Origin: Dipetalonema caudispina
Lineage: Eukaryota > Nematoda > Chromadorea > Rhabditida > Onchocercidae
Direction: 5' to 3'
Length of the DNA: 64,000 bases
Assembly (NCBI GenBank): GCA_013365325.1
Contig: JABVXV010000148.1
Coordinates: 1,815 to 65,814 of the forward strand
How positions within the stretch are numbered: the first letter of the stretch is position 1; every line of letters starts with the position of its first letter. Positions 62,738 through 64,000 of the stretch are shown in pieces. The notes beneath the pieces were generated by a model. It searched no databases. It worked only from the letters and a program-made list of their open reading frames with translations, and was not told the DNA's origin. The position numbers and the translations under genes are program-made.

Positions 62738-63510
62738 ATGACGAAAAGTAGTCATGATTCTGATCTGACTCATCCGATAAATTCTTCTAAGGTGCATTAA
62801 TTGTTTTGTCGCAAAATCTTCTGGTAGGGATGTAAATTCAAAAGGGAAATTATATTTGTATTATATTTGCAGCCACCTTTATAAATTCAATCTGATCATC
62901 AATCTATTTTTCTGATCATTGCTATTTGTCTGTGAACTTTTCTATTTAATATGAAATGCATAAATCTTTGTTTATTTGTATGTATTTGCAAATGAATAAT
63001 AAAATTTATAACATTAGCGAACATTTCCTGCCATTCAAGTTTGTAAAAATAATTTACATATAGATTAGTTTAAGAAAATTTTACTTCCATTAATGCCGAT
63101 AATTATAATTCCTTGAAAACGGCATAATTTTGGAATTAAGACATCATTTTTCAATGTGAAATTAACATTTCTGATCAATTTCCGGTCATAAAAAATCTTT
63201 ATTTTTTGATTTTTTTTTTCTTTGTTTTATTTTTCTACTGTAGCAGTTCATTACACATATACATTATAAAAGAAAAACGAAATTATTGTCATTGAATCAT
63301 TTGTTCATTTGGCTCTTCTCGGTTGTTTTAATAATGTTTGATAAATTACTCAACGAACCATATCGAGAAAAGAGACGAGTTCGGCTTGGCCGTTCAAAAT
63401 TTACCGATATTTTCTATTATAGTGGTGTCTACGATTATCGTTGGCTGAGAATTTTTGTTAATTTTCCTATTGGATTTCTGATCGCTACTTTGCTTTATCA
63501 ATTTGGTTAA
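62738..63510 (+). CDS. Small membrane protein, two exons
   Basis: ATG 62738 opens an 18-codon exon (MTKSSHDSDLTHPINSSK) that ends in phase 0 at AAG|GTGCAT and joins TGTAGCAG at 63246 to an 87-codon exon, 63247-63510 (TAA); about 105 residues. Two hydrophobic segments are visible, FIWLFSVVLIMF and FVNFPIGFLIATLLYQF, separated by a basic loop (REKRRVRLGRSK). The protein ends right after the second segment. The frame is also open upstream of the ATG to an acceptor-like CCTGAAG near 62702 (residues DYQTETFQSYVG), so the start may be further 5'. An alternative acceptor at 63243 adds one Gln. Not recognised; position 0.4 kb downstream of the TGF-beta gene on the same strand allows an operon, which is inference. 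Confidence 0.5.
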
Positions 63511-63702
63511 TGCATTGAAAAAATTCCTTTTTTTTTTTTCTCAAACTCAATTTGAAACTTCTAAAAAAAGTTTCTGAATACTAACAAAGTTCAGTGTTTT
63601 ACTTATTATTCATACCATACTTCTTACAATTAGTTTCGGAAGTAATTTGCTTAGTAAAATTATATTCCAATCACTGGAGTAAATTGGAATATTTACCGTT
63701 TC

Positions 63703-63951
63703 ATGACGAATAACCAAAGAATCATTAATTTAGTTTCCCAGAAATTCAATATCAATAAGAACTTTAACTTTTTAGCCTGGCATCAGATCAATTTTGCTGA
63801 ATTTGACAAAATTGCGGAACAGATCTTAAAATGGTCACTTATTCTAGCTTGCGCAATAACATTTGCAATCAGTCCGGTGCTGCTTTCATATTTCTTATCA
63901 AATTTTGACAAACAAAAATTTTTTGGTATAAAACTGACTAGATTGGCATAA
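63703..63951 (+). CDS. Small single-pass membrane protein (hypothetical)
   Basis: A single open frame from ATG 63703 to TAA 63951, 82 residues, starting MTNNQRIINLVSQKF. One hydrophobic segment, WSLILACAITFAISPVLLSY, follows a polar N-terminal half with FDKIAEQIL. It lies 192 bp after the stop of the preceding small membrane gene on the same strand, with CTTACAATTAG (a possible acceptor) between them at about 63623-63633. No family recognised and no splice evidence; could be one exon of a longer gene. Confidence 0.4.
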   Translation: MTNNQRIINLVSQKFNINKNFNFLAWHQINFAEFDKIAEQILKWSLILACAITFAISPVLLSYFLSNFDKQKFFGIKLTRLA

Positions 63952-64000
63952 TTTCAAAGTATGGAAATAAATAATTATAAAATTCCATGAAATTTGAATG

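Overview
The window is nuclear DNA of an AT-rich invertebrate, almost certainly a nematode and most likely a spirurid or filarial one. Genes are split into many short exons with GT-AG introns and TTTCAG-like acceptors. Several recognisable products have nematode-type relatives: a FAT-6/7-like delta-9 desaturase, an ATG-18/WIPI protein, a tandem ShKT-domain secreted protein and a TGF-beta-type ligand. Intergenic DNA is rich in homopolymer runs. The species assignment is inference; exon boundaries were worked out by hand from reading frame, splice signals and family resemblance.

Layout, left to right. 154-1874 (-) is the 5' two thirds of a stearoyl-CoA desaturase running off the left edge. 3823-4848 (-) is a GSKIP-domain protein. 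7285-11665 (-) is an unrecognised Ser/Cys-rich protein. After a 6.4 kb gene-poor stretch comes 18120-23002 (+), the autophagy PROPPIN ATG-18/WIPI2. It converges on 23987-25134 (-), a secreted protein with two ShKT domains. 27782-30573 (-) is a retinol-dehydrogenase-like SDR with a missing first exon. 31180-31530 (+) is a small novel gene. 35233-42651 (+) is a 22-exon PHF14 homologue. 43167-43801 (-) is a small gene made of tiny exons, 75 bp from and divergent to 43876-45139 (+), the complex II assembly factor SDHAF3. 47152-49462 (-) is a TMEM72-like four-helix membrane protein. 50224-55377 (-) is a CCCH / RWD-like / CHY zinc-finger protein. 56715-58088 (-) is the exosome subunit EXOSC6/Mtr3. 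60846-62322 (+) is a nine-cysteine TGF-beta ligand. 62738-63510 and 63703-63951 (+) are small membrane proteins.

The genes do not form one pathway. Lipid metabolism (desaturase, SDR), autophagy (ATG-18), mitochondrial assembly (SDHAF3), chromatin reading (PHF14), RNA decay (EXOSC6) and secreted signalling (TGF-beta, ShKT) simply sit side by side. The most notable observations are an ATG-18 whose PI3P-binding FRRG motif reads FTRG, an abnormal acceptor in the same gene, a phase break before the last exon of the TGF-beta gene, several small multi-exon genes that simple ORF scans miss, a GC-rich 24-bp minisatellite, and a 100-N gap flanked by a 121-bp exact duplicate that looks like an assembly artefact.
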